From Pelagibacterium halotolerans B2 (GTDB lineage: Bacteria; Pseudomonadota; Alphaproteobacteria; Rhizobiales; Devosiaceae): 64,000 bases of DNA. Position numbers and translations under genes: made by a program. This document shows positions 45,508 through 54,064 of this stretch, piece after piece. The notes below the pieces were generated by a model. It had not been told where the DNA came from. It did not search any database and saw only the letters and a program-made list of their open reading frames with translations. The DNA lies in assembly GCF_000230555.1 (NCBI RefSeq), contig NC_016078.1, forward strand, positions 1,426,001-1,490,000, read 5' to 3'. The number at the start of each line of letters is the position of its first letter. Position 1 is the first letter of the stretch.

Positions 45508-48324
45508 TCACGAGAGCGTAGCGAGAGCCTGCTCCAGCTTTTCGCGCCGTGCCCTGGCCTCGGCCAGCCGCTCCTTTTGCTCCTCGACCACCTCTTCAGG
45601 CGCCTTGGCCAGAAACTGCTCATTGCCCAGTTTCTTTTCCAGCCCGCCGATCTCGCCTTCGAGCTTCTTGACGTCCTTGGAAAGCCGCTGGCGCTCCGCC
45701 GCGATGTCGATCAGATCGGCAAGCGGCAGCCCCCAGCTCGCCTCACCCACAACGAACTGCGCCGAGCTTGCCGGGATCGCCTCGACCAGATCGATGGTCG
45801 AAACCCGCGCCAGCCGCTCGATCGCCGCGCGGTGTGTCTCGATCCGCGCCGCCGTTTCCGCGCTGGCGCCCACCACCACAAGTGGCACTTTCGCTCCGGC
45901 GGGAACGTTCATTTCCGTCCGCACCGACCGGATGGCCGAAATGACATCCAGGAGCCAGCCCAGTTCGGCACCGGCCTGCGGGTAGGATATCGCATCGAGC
46001 GTCGGCCAACCGGCCAGCATCAGATAGCCCTCGCGCTTGGGTCCGGTCTTTCCGGTTTCCGCCCAAAGCTCTTCGGTCACGAACGGCATGAACGGATGCA
46101 GCATTTTCAGGATCTGGTCCAGCGCCCAGGCCGCGGTCGCCCGCGTCTCGGCCTTCGCAGCTTCATCGGCGCCCGAGAAGGTCGGCTTGGCCAGCTCCAC
46201 GAACCAGTCGCAGAACGTGCCCCACACGAAATCATAGGCGTGGTTGGCCGCTTCGTTGAACTTGTATTCGATGATAGCCTTTTCGACATTGGCCACGGCC
46301 CGCGCCGTCGCCCCGGCGATCCACTGGTTGAGTGCGCCCGAAAGCGTGGTCGGATCGAACCCTTCGACCCGCACGCATTCGTTCATTTCGAGGAACCGCG
46401 CCGCGTTCCAGAGCTTGGTGACGAAGTTGCGATAGCCCTCGACGCGAGACATCGCCAGCTTGATGTCGCGCCCCTGCGCCGCCATTGCCGCCAGCGTAAA
46501 CCGCGTCGCATCGGCACCATAGGCATCGACGAGTTCGAGCGGATCGATGACGTTGCCTTTCGACTTCGACATCTTCTGGCCCTTCTCGTCGCGGACCAGT
46601 GCATGCACATAGACCGTTTCGAACGGTTCTTCACCCGTAAATTCAAGACCCAGCATCATCATCCTGGCAACCCAGAAGAAAATGATGTCGAACCCGGTCA
46701 CCAGCGTCGCTGTCGGATAGTAGCTTTCAAGCTCTTTTGTCTGTTGCGGCCACCCCATGGTCGAGAACGGCCACAGCCCCGAGGAGAACCAGGTGTCCAG
46801 GACGTCCTCGTCACGCATCAGTTCCACCGGCTCGCCATAATGGGCCTCGGCGGCCTTCGCGGCGCCCGCCTCGTCATAATCGACGAAAACCTGTCCGTCC
46901 GGTCCATACCAGGCCGGAATCTGGTGTCCCCACCAGAGCTGGCGCGAAATGCACCAGGGCTGGATGTTGTCCATCCAGGAGAAATAGGTGTTCTCCCAGC
47001 TCTTGGGCACAAATTTTGTCCGCCCCTCGCGCACCGAGGCAATGGCCGGCTTGGCCAGCACTTCGGCGTTCACGAACCATTGGTCGGTCAGGAACGGTTC
47101 GATCACCACCTTGGAGCGGTCCCCGAACGGCTGCATGATCTTCTTGTCCTCGACCATCGCCATCAGCCCTTCGGCGTCGATGTCGGCCACGATCTTCTTG
47201 CGCGCCTCGTAGCGGTCCATGCCGCGATATTCATCGGGCACGATGTTGATCGCCGTGGTCACCGCATCGTCGAATTCCATTTCCCCGCGCGCGATCTTGC
47301 CCGCAAGTTCGGCCTGTTCGGCATATGGGGCGCCATCGGCCCGCATATTGGCCTTTGTGTCGAACAGGCAATACATCGGAATCCCGTTCCGCCGCGCCAC
47401 TTCATAGTCGTTGAAATCATGCGCGCCGGTGATTTTCACAGCGCCCGAACCGAACGTGGGATCGGGATATTCGTCGGTGATGATCGGGATCAGCCGCCGG
47501 TGCTCTTTCGGCCCGACCGGAATTTCGCACATCTTGCCCACGATCGGCGCATAGCGTTCGTCGTCGGGATGCACCGCCACGGCGCCATCGCCCAGCATGG
47601 TTTCCGGGCGCGTGGTCGCAATCGAAATATAGTCGCGCTCTTCCTCGAGCACCACATTCCCGTCAGCGTCCTTTTCCACATAGGTATAGGTTTCGCCGCC
47701 GGCCAGCGGGTATTTGAAGTGCCACATATGGCCGTTGACTTCGGTGTTCTCCACCTCGAGGTCGGAAATTGCCGTCTCGAACTGCGGATCCCAGTTGACC
47801 AGCCGCTTGGCGCGGTAGATCAGTCCCTTGCGGTACATCTCCACAAAGACCTTGAGCACGGCCTCGGACAATCCCTCGTCCATGGTGAAGCGCTCACGCG
47901 ACCAGTCGCACGATGCGCCCAGCCGCTTAAGCTGGTTGAGGATCGTCCCCCCGCTCTCGGCCTTCCACTCCCAGACTTTCTGGAGGAATTTTTCGCGCCC
48001 GATCTCGCGGCGCCCCGGCTCCTGGCGCTCCATCATCCGGCGCTCGACCACCATCTGGGTCGCGATGCCCGCATGGTCGGTGCCCGGCTGCCACAGCACG
48101 TTCTTGCCGCGCATGCGCTCGAAGCGCACCAGCACGTCCTGGATCGTGTTGTTGAGCGCGTGCCCGATATGGAGCGAACCCGTCACATTGGGCGGAGGAA
48201 TGACGACCGAATAGCTCTCCGCGCCCGGCTTGCTTCCGGCGCCGGCCCTGAAAGCCCCCGCCTCTTCCCAGGCACTGTAAATGCGCCCTTCGACCGAGTT
48301 CGGTTCATAGGTCTTTTCGATCAT
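45508..48324 (-). CDS. valS: valyl-tRNA synthetase
   Basis: A class I synthetase of 938 residues that charges tRNA-Val and edits mischarged threonine. The active site has PPPNVTGSLHIGHALNN (HIGH) and KGQKMSKSKGNVIDP (KMSKS). The editing domain lies between, with TTRPETMLGDGAVAVHPDD. The C-terminal coiled coil (about 870-938, LSKDVKKLEGEIGGLEKKLG) contacts tRNA. The ATG at 48322-48324 gives MIEKTYEPNS; the frame extends upstream into a mosaic repeat and is not coding there. popZ is upstream. Confidence 0.97.
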   Translation of the reverse strand: MIEKTYEPNSVEGRIYSAWEEAGAFRAGAGSKPGAESYSVVIPPPNVTGSLHIGHALNNTIQDVLVRFERMRGKNVLWQPGTDHAGIATQMVVERRMMERQEPGRREIGREKFLQKVWEWKAESGGTILNQLKRLGASCDWSRERFTMDEGLSEAVLKVFVEMYRKGLIYRAKRLVNWDPQFETAISDLEVENTEVNGHMWHFKYPLAGGETYTYVEKDADGNVVLEEERDYISIATTRPETMLGDGAVAVHPDDERYAPIVGKMCEIPVGPKEHRRLIPIITDEYPDPTFGSGAVKITGAHDFNDYEVARRNGIPMYCLFDTKANMRADGAPYAEQAELAGKIARGEMEFDDAVTTAINIVPDEYRGMDRYEARKKIVADIDAEGLMAMVEDKKIMQPFGDRSKVVIEPFLTDQWFVNAEVLAKPAIASVREGRTKFVPKSWENTYFSWMDNIQPWCISRQLWWGHQIPAWYGPDGQVFVDYDEAGAAKAAEAHYGEPVELMRDEDVLDTWFSSGLWPFSTMGWPQQTKELESYYPTATLVTGFDIIFFWVARMMMLGLEFTGEEPFETVYVHALVRDEKGQKMSKSKGNVIDPLELVDAYGADATRFTLAAMAAQGRDIKLAMSRVEGYRNFVTKLWNAARFLEMNECVRVEGFDPTTLSGALNQWIAGATARAVANVEKAIIEYKFNEAANHAYDFVWGTFCDWFVELAKPTFSGADEAAKAETRATAAWALDQILKMLHPFMPFVTEELWAETGKTGPKREGYLMLAGWPTLDAISYPQAGAELGWLLDVISAIRSVRTEMNVPAGAKVPLVVVGASAETAARIETHRAAIERLARVSTIDLVEAIPASSAQFVVGEASWGLPLADLIDIAAERQRLSKDVKKLEGEIGGLEKKLGNEQFLAKAPEEVVEEQKERLAEARARREKLEQALATLS

Positions 48325-48340
48325 CTGTGCTGTACCCTTG

Positions 48341-48442
48341 GAGTGTTTCCAGGATAGGTGGACCACTTATCCGGTTCGGAAACGCGACAAAACAACGACT
48401 TGGAGGATTTCCGCGATTAAAAGAGATGCGGAAAGCCTCTCA
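48341..48442 (-). repeat. mosaic palindromic element (RIME-like), copy 5
   Basis: Module A: GTGTTTCC...GGAAACGC around GGATAGGTGG/CCACTTATCC, then GACAAAACA. Module B: GGAGGATTTCCGC (48402-48414) and GCGGAAAGCCTCTC (48428-48441), the same type as copy 1. It lies in the untranslated region between popZ and valS, so it would be transcribed as part of the valS leader. Confidence 0.75.
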
Positions 48443-48519
48443 AACGACGACCCGCCCCAGTGATGGGACGGGTGCCTGAAATAGTGTGGTTATCTGTAAA
48501 GCCAAGCCCGACGGCGAAG

Positions 48520-49251
48520 TCAACCGCGCGATGCGCGCTCGATCTCCTGGGCGATGAGCCGTTCCACCATTGAGGGCAGGTTTTCCTCGAGCCACTCCTT
48601 GAGCATTGGCCGCAACATCTCGCGGATCATCGCTTCGATGGTCAGCCCGCTCGCGCCCAGCGCCATGTCCGGCACCGCCTTGGGGCCGCCGAGTTTGGCA
48701 AAGGCGTTCTTTACCGCCGCGCTGGTCGCGGGCTCCAAAAGCTCGTCGGCAAGGTCGCCGCTCAGTTCGGGGTCGGGCATCGGCGCTGCCTGGGCAAAGC
48801 TGGGCTTGGCCCTGGGTGTCGGCTGCGGATCGATTGCGGTCTCATTGGCTGGCTCGGCGTGCGCCTTTCGCGCCGCGGGCTCCTCGTCCTTGTCCATCTC
48901 GAACGCGACATCGTCGGGAACCACGAGTTCGGCGGCGGCATCGAGGCTGGCCGCTGAAGGCATCTCTTTTTCAGCGGCTTCGGGCTCGTCTTCCGCGTCC
49001 TGGGCAGCCGGCTCCACGATCTGTTCAGGCGAAAGCGCCAGCGGGGTCACCGTGTCGTCGTCATCGTCGCTGAACGGGTCGATCTCGGCAGCCGAAGGCA
49101 TCTGAACCGGCTCGGGCGCGGGAACGGGCTTGGGGCCTGCCTTTGCAACCGGCATCTTCTGGGTCGCCGCCTCGTCGTCATCGGCAATGATCTGCCGGAT
49201 CGACGATAAGATTTCGTCCATTGTCGGTTCTTTTGATGCCGGCTGGTTCAT
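48520..49251 (-). CDS. popZ: polar organizing protein PopZ
   Basis: PopZ self-assembles into a polar condensate that anchors the ParB-parS centromere and recruits client proteins. The 243-residue protein has the three-part layout: a short N-terminal helix (TMDEILSSIRQIIADDD, residues 11-26), a long Pro- and Asp/Glu-rich disordered linker (about 30-185), and the C-terminal DUF2497 helices (about 193-243, LTIEAMIREMLRPMLKEWLE then LPSMVERLIAQEIERASRG). The start at 49249-49251 has GGGG upstream. The order pcm-tolC-popZ-valS matches Caulobacter. Confidence 0.92.
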   Translation of the reverse strand: MNQPASKEPTMDEILSSIRQIIADDDEAATQKMPVAKAGPKPVPAPEPVQMPSAAEIDPFSDDDDDTVTPLALSPEQIVEPAAQDAEDEPEAAEKEMPSAASLDAAAELVVPDDVAFEMDKDEEPAARKAHAEPANETAIDPQPTPRAKPSFAQAAPMPDPELSGDLADELLEPATSAAVKNAFAKLGGPKAVPDMALGASGLTIEAMIREMLRPMLKEWLEENLPSMVERLIAQEIERASRG

Positions 49252-49371
49252 GTCTGCCCCGATCTCGTTCTGGCCGCTCGGCCGGTACTCCATACAACCC
49301 GAAAAACGGCGCGTGACCGTTGATTCGCTTTACAGCACCTTAACGCGGGAGCCCGGCGCACGAAAAGGGAA

Positions 49372-49391
49372 ACGCCCCGGCGAGGGGGCGT
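49372..49391 (-). terminator. hairpin downstream of tolC
   Basis: ACGCCCC/GGGGCGT stem with a six-base loop, followed on the minus strand by TTTCCCTTTTC. It is 31 bases past the tolC stop and a moderately good intrinsic terminator. Confidence 0.55.
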
Positions 49392-49421
49392 AATCCACGG
49401 AAAAGCAGCACTATAGGTATT

Positions 49422-50774
49422 CTAGCGTAGGTTGCCCCACGCATCGGCGGGCGCTGTCGGTGCGGCCGCGGGAACCACGACATCGCCCTCGGCCGTCCGC
49501 GGCTGGACCGGCAGTCCGAGATCCTGGGCCGTCAACGTTCCCATCGCCGCAATCAGCGAATAGGCGGCGATCGTGCGCTGCGATTGCGCCGAAATCAGCG
49601 TTTCTTCGACCGAAGCGACAGAGGCGCGCGCATCGAGCACGTCAAGCGTCGTCGCCTGTCCCAATTCATTCTGGTCGATGGTTGCCTGCAGTGCCAGCCG
49701 GCTGGCCGCGACGGCAGCCGTCGCCGCCTCGATCTGCGCAGTCGCCGCCTGAACGCCTGCCCAGCCCTGCCGCACCGCCTCGACGATCTGGTCGCGGGTT
49801 GCAAAGCCCTCGAGCTGGGTCTGGATCTGGCCGATATTGGCCTGCTCGACGGAAGGATCGCGCGTCGGCGTATAGATCGGCACGCTCAGCCGCAGGCTGA
49901 TGCTGGCCTGGGTGGCAACAGTGCCCGCGGTCCACCCCCCTGCGCCGACCTGCCCGGTCAACGAAAGGTTCGGCCCGAAGCTCGCCAGCGTTTCCTCATA
50001 GCCATATTGCGCCGCCCGCAACTGCGCGGCCGAGGCCAAAAGGGCCGGGTGGCCGCTATTGGCCCGCGCCAGCGCCGCATCGAGCGACCCCGGCAGCAAA
50101 GATGAAAAATTATAGCCGCCCGAAAGGCTTCCCGGCGCCTGGCCCACCCAGCGCTGATAATTGGCCTCGCTGGTGCGCAGATCGTTGATCGCCGCCTGAT
50201 AGGCCGCCGTCGATTGCGCAAGACTCGCCTCGGCCTGCGAAACTTCCAGTTGGGTGCCTTCGCCCAATTCGAGCCGGTCGCGCGCCGATCCCACCTGCGC
50301 ATCGACGAAGCCGACGCTCTCCTGGCGGATTTCGACGATCCTGCGGTTGGCAACCACGTTCACATAGGCCTGGATCACCGAGAGCAGGACGTTCTGCTCG
50401 GTATTTTTGGCACCATACACCGCCGCATCATATTGCGCCTCGGCGCCGCTGATCGCCGCGCTGCTCGCATTGTTGTCGAAAAGGGTCTGGCTGTAGCCGA
50501 GCCCGATGCTGTCCGATGTCGACCAGCTCTGCCCGCCGGGCGCCCAGGTCGACGTCGCCCCGATGCTCGCTTCGGCCCCGATCGTGGGCAGCATCGCCCC
50601 CTCGGCGGCGATGATTCCCTGCCGGGCCGCTCTTACCGAAAGGAACGAACTGGCGATTTCGGGATTGTTCTCGTACGCATAGGCCATCGCCGATGTCAGG
50701 CTTTGCGCCTGGGCCGACGAGACCAGCCCCATCAGTGCAATGACGCTTACACTCAAAACATAATTAAATTTCAT
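49422..50774 (-). CDS. tolC: TolC-family outer-membrane channel protein
   Basis: A 450-residue outer-membrane efflux/type I secretion channel. A signal peptide (YVLSVSVIALMGLVSSAQAQ) precedes two structural repeats, each with a long helical hairpin and beta strands: SLTSAMAYAYENNPEIASSF opens the first, and SLDAALARANSGHPALLASA the second. GELLGQATTLDVLDA-like and RTIAAYSLIAAMGTLTAQDL segments near the end are typical of TolC. The ATG at 50772-50774 has GGAGG nine bases upstream. It works with inner-membrane pumps encoded elsewhere. Confidence 0.93.
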   Translation of the reverse strand: MKFNYVLSVSVIALMGLVSSAQAQSLTSAMAYAYENNPEIASSFLSVRAARQGIIAAEGAMLPTIGAEASIGATSTWAPGGQSWSTSDSIGLGYSQTLFDNNASSAAISGAEAQYDAAVYGAKNTEQNVLLSVIQAYVNVVANRRIVEIRQESVGFVDAQVGSARDRLELGEGTQLEVSQAEASLAQSTAAYQAAINDLRTSEANYQRWVGQAPGSLSGGYNFSSLLPGSLDAALARANSGHPALLASAAQLRAAQYGYEETLASFGPNLSLTGQVGAGGWTAGTVATQASISLRLSVPIYTPTRDPSVEQANIGQIQTQLEGFATRDQIVEAVRQGWAGVQAATAQIEAATAAVAASRLALQATIDQNELGQATTLDVLDARASVASVEETLISAQSQRTIAAYSLIAAMGTLTAQDLGLPVQPRTAEGDVVVPAAAPTAPADAWGNLR

Positions 50775-50915
50775 TGCCCAGCGCCTCCAGCGCCGCCCCA
50801 ATTTAGGGCTGCGCCACCCTGCTTTCAACGCAAAACCAACGCATTGTCCAAACTTTAATGTCGGTAAGATTCAACTCGTTGCGAGTCGGTAACAGTGCGC
50901 GCGGTGTCGCACGGC

Positions 50916-50932
50916 AACATTGCAGCAATGTT
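50916..50932. promoter_or_regulatory. 17-base perfect palindrome upstream of tolC
   Basis: AACATTGC-A-GCAATGTT lies between the PCMT-like gene and tolC, about 140 bases before the tolC start. Its size and symmetry suit a TetR- or MarR-type operator; no T-run follows on either strand, so it is less likely a terminator. Inference only. Confidence 0.35.
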
Positions 50933-50948
50933 ACGCCTGCCCCAGGGC

Positions 50949-51599
50949 TCAGAAAACGAACGCCGGCGCGGCCCCGAAACGTCCCAGCACGGGCAGGCTG
51001 GCATTAAAGCTCGGCAGCGGCGCCACATCATTGCCGGTCTTGACGTAGAGATGGGCAACCGCCGAATTTCCCGTGCCGATCACGGCGACCAGCCGTCCGC
51101 CGTCACGCAGTTGGTCCAGCAGCGCCCCGGGCACCACGTCGACCGCGCCTTCAAGGATGATCACGTCGAACGGCGCTTCCTTGGCCACCCCGTTCTCGAT
51201 CGGGCCCGACACCGCCGCCGCATTGCCGATATCGAGGTCCGAGAGGATATCGTTGGCCCGTCCGGCCAGAACCTCGTCGCTTTCCAGCGCCACCACCGCA
51301 TTGGCCAGCAGCGAGAGCACTGCTGTCGAATACCCCGTCCCGCAGGCCACATCGAGCACAACGTCCTGGCTGCCGACCTCGGCAAGCTGCACCAGCCGTG
51401 CAAAATCGGCCGGCGAGGCCATCGTCCGGCTGGCCGAAAGCGCGATAGGCTCGTCGCTATAGGCAAAATCGGCATGGGTATCGGGCACGAATTTCTCGCG
51501 CGGAATGCGGTTCATGGCGTCCAGAATGCGCCAGTCGGTGATTCCGCTGGTCCGCAACTGGTTGTCGACCATCGTCCGGCGCGCGCGCGAAAAATCCAT
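50949..51599 (-). CDS. PCMT-family methyltransferase, divergent
   Basis: A 216-residue protein of the protein-L-isoaspartate methyltransferase family: NQLRTSGITDWRILDAMNRI, REKFVPDTHADFAYSDEPIA and AdoMet motif I VLDVACGTGYSTAVLSLL. The substrate loop reads SASRTMASPADFA rather than GQTISQPY, and motif II is IILEGAVDVVPG, so the true substrate may not be isoaspartate. This divergent group is regularly found before tolC in alphaproteobacteria. The start is ATG 51599 or a TTG six bases earlier; GGAAGG lies nine bases before the ATG. Confidence 0.85.
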   Translation of the reverse strand: MDFSRARRTMVDNQLRTSGITDWRILDAMNRIPREKFVPDTHADFAYSDEPIALSASRTMASPADFARLVQLAEVGSQDVVLDVACGTGYSTAVLSLLANAVVALESDEVLAGRANDILSDLDIGNAAAVSGPIENGVAKEAPFDVIILEGAVDVVPGALLDQLRDGGRLVAVIGTGNSAVAHLYVKTGNDVAPLPSFNASLPVLGRFGAAPAFVF

Positions 51600-51668
51600 A
51601 GTCAATCGCCTTCCTGCTCTGGAGCTCCTGCCCGGTCAATACCGCCGCCCGCCAGCCGACGCAAGGCT

Positions 51669-53252
51669 TTAGGCGATCAGTTTCGGCGCTGCCGCCACCA
51701 GCGTGCGCGTATAGGCGTGTCTTGGATCGTTGAGCACCCTTTCAGTCGCCCCCTCCTCGACGATCCGCCCCCCTTCCATCACCAGCACCCGGTCGGTTAT
51801 GGCCCGCACCACCTGCAGGTCGTGGGCGATGAACAGATAGGCGATGCCCGCCCGCTGCGAAATCTCCGCCAGCAGATCGAGCACCTGCGCCCGGATCGAC
51901 ACGTCGAGCGCCGACACCGCCTCGTCCAGAACGATCAGCGCCGGTTCGATCACCAGCGCCCGCGCAATGGCGATCCGCTGCCGCTGCCCGCCGGAAAACT
52001 CGTGGATATAGCGGTCCGCCGCCTTCGGCTCGATCCCCACCGATTCGAGCACCCGTGCCACAAGCGCCGCCCGCTCCCGTCCCCTTGGCGCATCGCGGCC
52101 CAAAAGGTGCAGCGGCTCGGCCACCAGCCTTGCCACCCTATGGCGCGGATCGAACGATCCATAAGGGTCCTGAAACACCATCTGCATGTCGCGCAGTGTC
52201 AGCCGCGCCGCCCGCCCGGCGCGTTCAACGTCGCGCCCCGCAAAAACCACCCGCCCCGCATCGAGCGGCTCGAGTCCCAGTATGGCCCGCGCCAGCGTCG
52301 ATTTCCCGCTCCCGCTCTCGCCCACCAGCCCCACGCTCTCGCCACGGCCAATGGTCAGGCTCACCCCGTCGAGCGCCCGAAAAACCCTTTTCGGTCCCAG
52401 CGAAAAGCCCGACCCAAGCGGATAGTCCCGCCTCACCTCCTCGACCCGCAACAACACCTCACCGTCCGCACCGCGCTCCCGGACCGGAACATGCGTGCTC
52501 GCCGCCAGCAAACGCTGGGTATAAGGGTGCTGCGGCGCATCGATCAGGCGCCGCGCCGGTCCGCTCTCCTCCACCTTGCCGTCACGCAGCACGGCAATCG
52601 TATCGGCCATCTGCGACACCACGGCCAGATCGTGGGTGATCAGCATCAGGGCCATGCCTTCCTCACGCACCAGCCCGGCCAGCAGGTCGAGAATCTGCGC
52701 CTGCGTCGTCACGTCCAGTGCCGTGGTCGGCTCGTCGGCAATCAAAAGCCTGGGCCGCAACGCAATCGCCATGGCAATCCCCACGCGCTGGCGCTGCCCG
52801 CCGGAGAGTTCATGCGGGTACCGCGAGGGCGAAATCGTCGCCCCCGGCAGCCCCACCCTTTCGAGCGTTTCCGCCGCCAGCATGCGCGCCTCGGCTCTCT
52901 CCAGGCCGCGATGCACCCGCACCGTCTCTGCAACCTGATCCCCGATGGTCATCAGCGGATTGAGCGCCGTCATCGGTTCCTGAAAGATCATTCCCATGGC
53001 CTGCCCGCGCAGACCGTTCATCTCACCTTCGCCTGCGGCAACAAGGTCGCGCCCGTCGAACCCGATCTTCCCGGTCAGCTTCGCTCCGCCCGGCAACAGC
53101 CGCATGATCGACAGCGCCGTCAGCGACTTTCCCGATCCCGATTCGCCCACCAGCCCCAGAACCTTGCCCGCCCCGATCTCGAGCGACACATCATCGAGAA
53201 TCCGCGCGTCCCCGATTGTCAGCCCCAGTTTTTCGATCCTGAGAAGGCTCAT
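51669..53252 (-). CDS. peptide ABC transporter, fused double ATPase (DppD-DppF type)
   Basis: A 527-residue protein with two full ABC ATPase domains in tandem, about 1-250 and 270-527, like YejF. Walker A appears twice (LVGESGSGKSLTALS and LVGESGSGKSTLARA), as do the signature (LSGGQRQRVGIAMA, FSGGQRQRIAIARA) and Walker B (LLIADEPTTALDVT, LIVLDEAVSALDVS). The first matches DppD, the second DppF. The start overlaps the permease stop (ATGA); the longer open frame upstream is antisense to function and out of frame with dppC. It powers import of peptides or similar solutes. Confidence 0.94.
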   Translation of the reverse strand: MSLLRIEKLGLTIGDARILDDVSLEIGAGKVLGLVGESGSGKSLTALSIMRLLPGGAKLTGKIGFDGRDLVAAGEGEMNGLRGQAMGMIFQEPMTALNPLMTIGDQVAETVRVHRGLERAEARMLAAETLERVGLPGATISPSRYPHELSGGQRQRVGIAMAIALRPRLLIADEPTTALDVTTQAQILDLLAGLVREEGMALMLITHDLAVVSQMADTIAVLRDGKVEESGPARRLIDAPQHPYTQRLLAASTHVPVRERGADGEVLLRVEEVRRDYPLGSGFSLGPKRVFRALDGVSLTIGRGESVGLVGESGSGKSTLARAILGLEPLDAGRVVFAGRDVERAGRAARLTLRDMQMVFQDPYGSFDPRHRVARLVAEPLHLLGRDAPRGRERAALVARVLESVGIEPKAADRYIHEFSGGQRQRIAIARALVIEPALIVLDEAVSALDVSIRAQVLDLLAEISQRAGIAYLFIAHDLQVVRAITDRVLVMEGGRIVEEGATERVLNDPRHAYTRTLVAAAPKLIA

Positions 53253-54064
53253 CGACCCGTCCTCCCCAATCTCGGGTCGAACCAGTCCCGCAGCCCATCG
53301 CCGAGCAGGTTCAGTCCCAGCACCGAAAACACGATTGCCAGCCCCGGCACCAGTGCAACATGCGGCGCCAGCGAAATCATCGTCTGCGCCTCGGCCAGCA
53401 TCCGCCCCCAGCTCGGCAGGGGTGGCTGCGCCCCGAGCCCCACATAGGCCAGCCCCGCCTCGGCCAGTATCGCCAGCGAAAACTGGATCGTCGCCTGAAC
53501 GATCAGCATGTTGCCGATATTGGGCAGCACATGTTCGAGCGAGATCAGCGCCCTGCCCTTGCCCGCCACCCGCGCCGCCATGATGAATTCGCGCTGCCAT
53601 ACCCCCATCGCCGCCCCGCGCGTCAGCCGCGCGAAAACCGGAATGTTGAAAATCCCGATAGCGATGATCGCGTTGATCGCCCCCGGCCCGAACACAGCGG
53701 TAATCAGAATGGCAATGATCAGCGCCGGAAATGCGAACACAAGATCGTTGCCGCGCATGATGATGTCGTCGAACGCCGATCCCGCCCGTGCCGCCGCCAT
53801 AAGCCCCAGCGGCACCCCAGCCGCCATCCCCAGCCCGACCGCCACCAGCGCCACGGCAATCGATGTCTGCGCGCCCACAAGGATCATCGATACCATGTCG
53901 CGCCCGAAATGGTCGGTCCCCAGCCAATGGCCCGGTCCGGGCGGCAACAGCCGCTCTCCGACCGCGATCAGCGTCACGTCGTAAGGCGTCCAGAACAGCG
54001 ACAGCAGCGCCATCGCGGCCAGAGTCGCGGTCAGCACCGCACCGACAACCAGCCCGGCCCTCAT
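53249..54064 (-). CDS. peptide ABC transporter permease (DppC type)
   Basis: A 271-residue inner-membrane permease with about five to six helices. HWLGTDHFGRDMVSMILVGA is the DppC/OppC signature, and RLTRGAAMGVWQREFIMAAR-VAGKGRALISLEHVLPN is the EAA loop that docks with the ATPase. The start overlaps the dppB stop and its own stop overlaps the ATPase start, so the three genes are translationally coupled. Confidence 0.94.
   Translation of the reverse strand: MRAGLVVGAVLTATLAAMALLSLFWTPYDVTLIAVGERLLPPGPGHWLGTDHFGRDMVSMILVGAQTSIAVALVAVGLGMAAGVPLGLMAAARAGSAFDDIIMRGNDLVFAFPALIIAILITAVFGPGAINAIIAIGIFNIPVFARLTRGAAMGVWQREFIMAARVAGKGRALISLEHVLPNIGNMLIVQATIQFSLAILAEAGLAYVGLGAQPPLPSWGRMLAEAQTMISLAPHVALVPGLAIVFSVLGLNLLGDGLRDWFDPRLGRTGR

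Noticed and set aside
45577..48357. A 926-codon plus-strand open frame
   Set aside because: Exactly antisense to valS; no ribosome-binding site and no recognisable domain.
50895..53447. An 850-codon plus-strand open frame
   Set aside because: Antisense to the PCMT-like gene and the fused ATPase; composition is Arg/His/Pro-rich.
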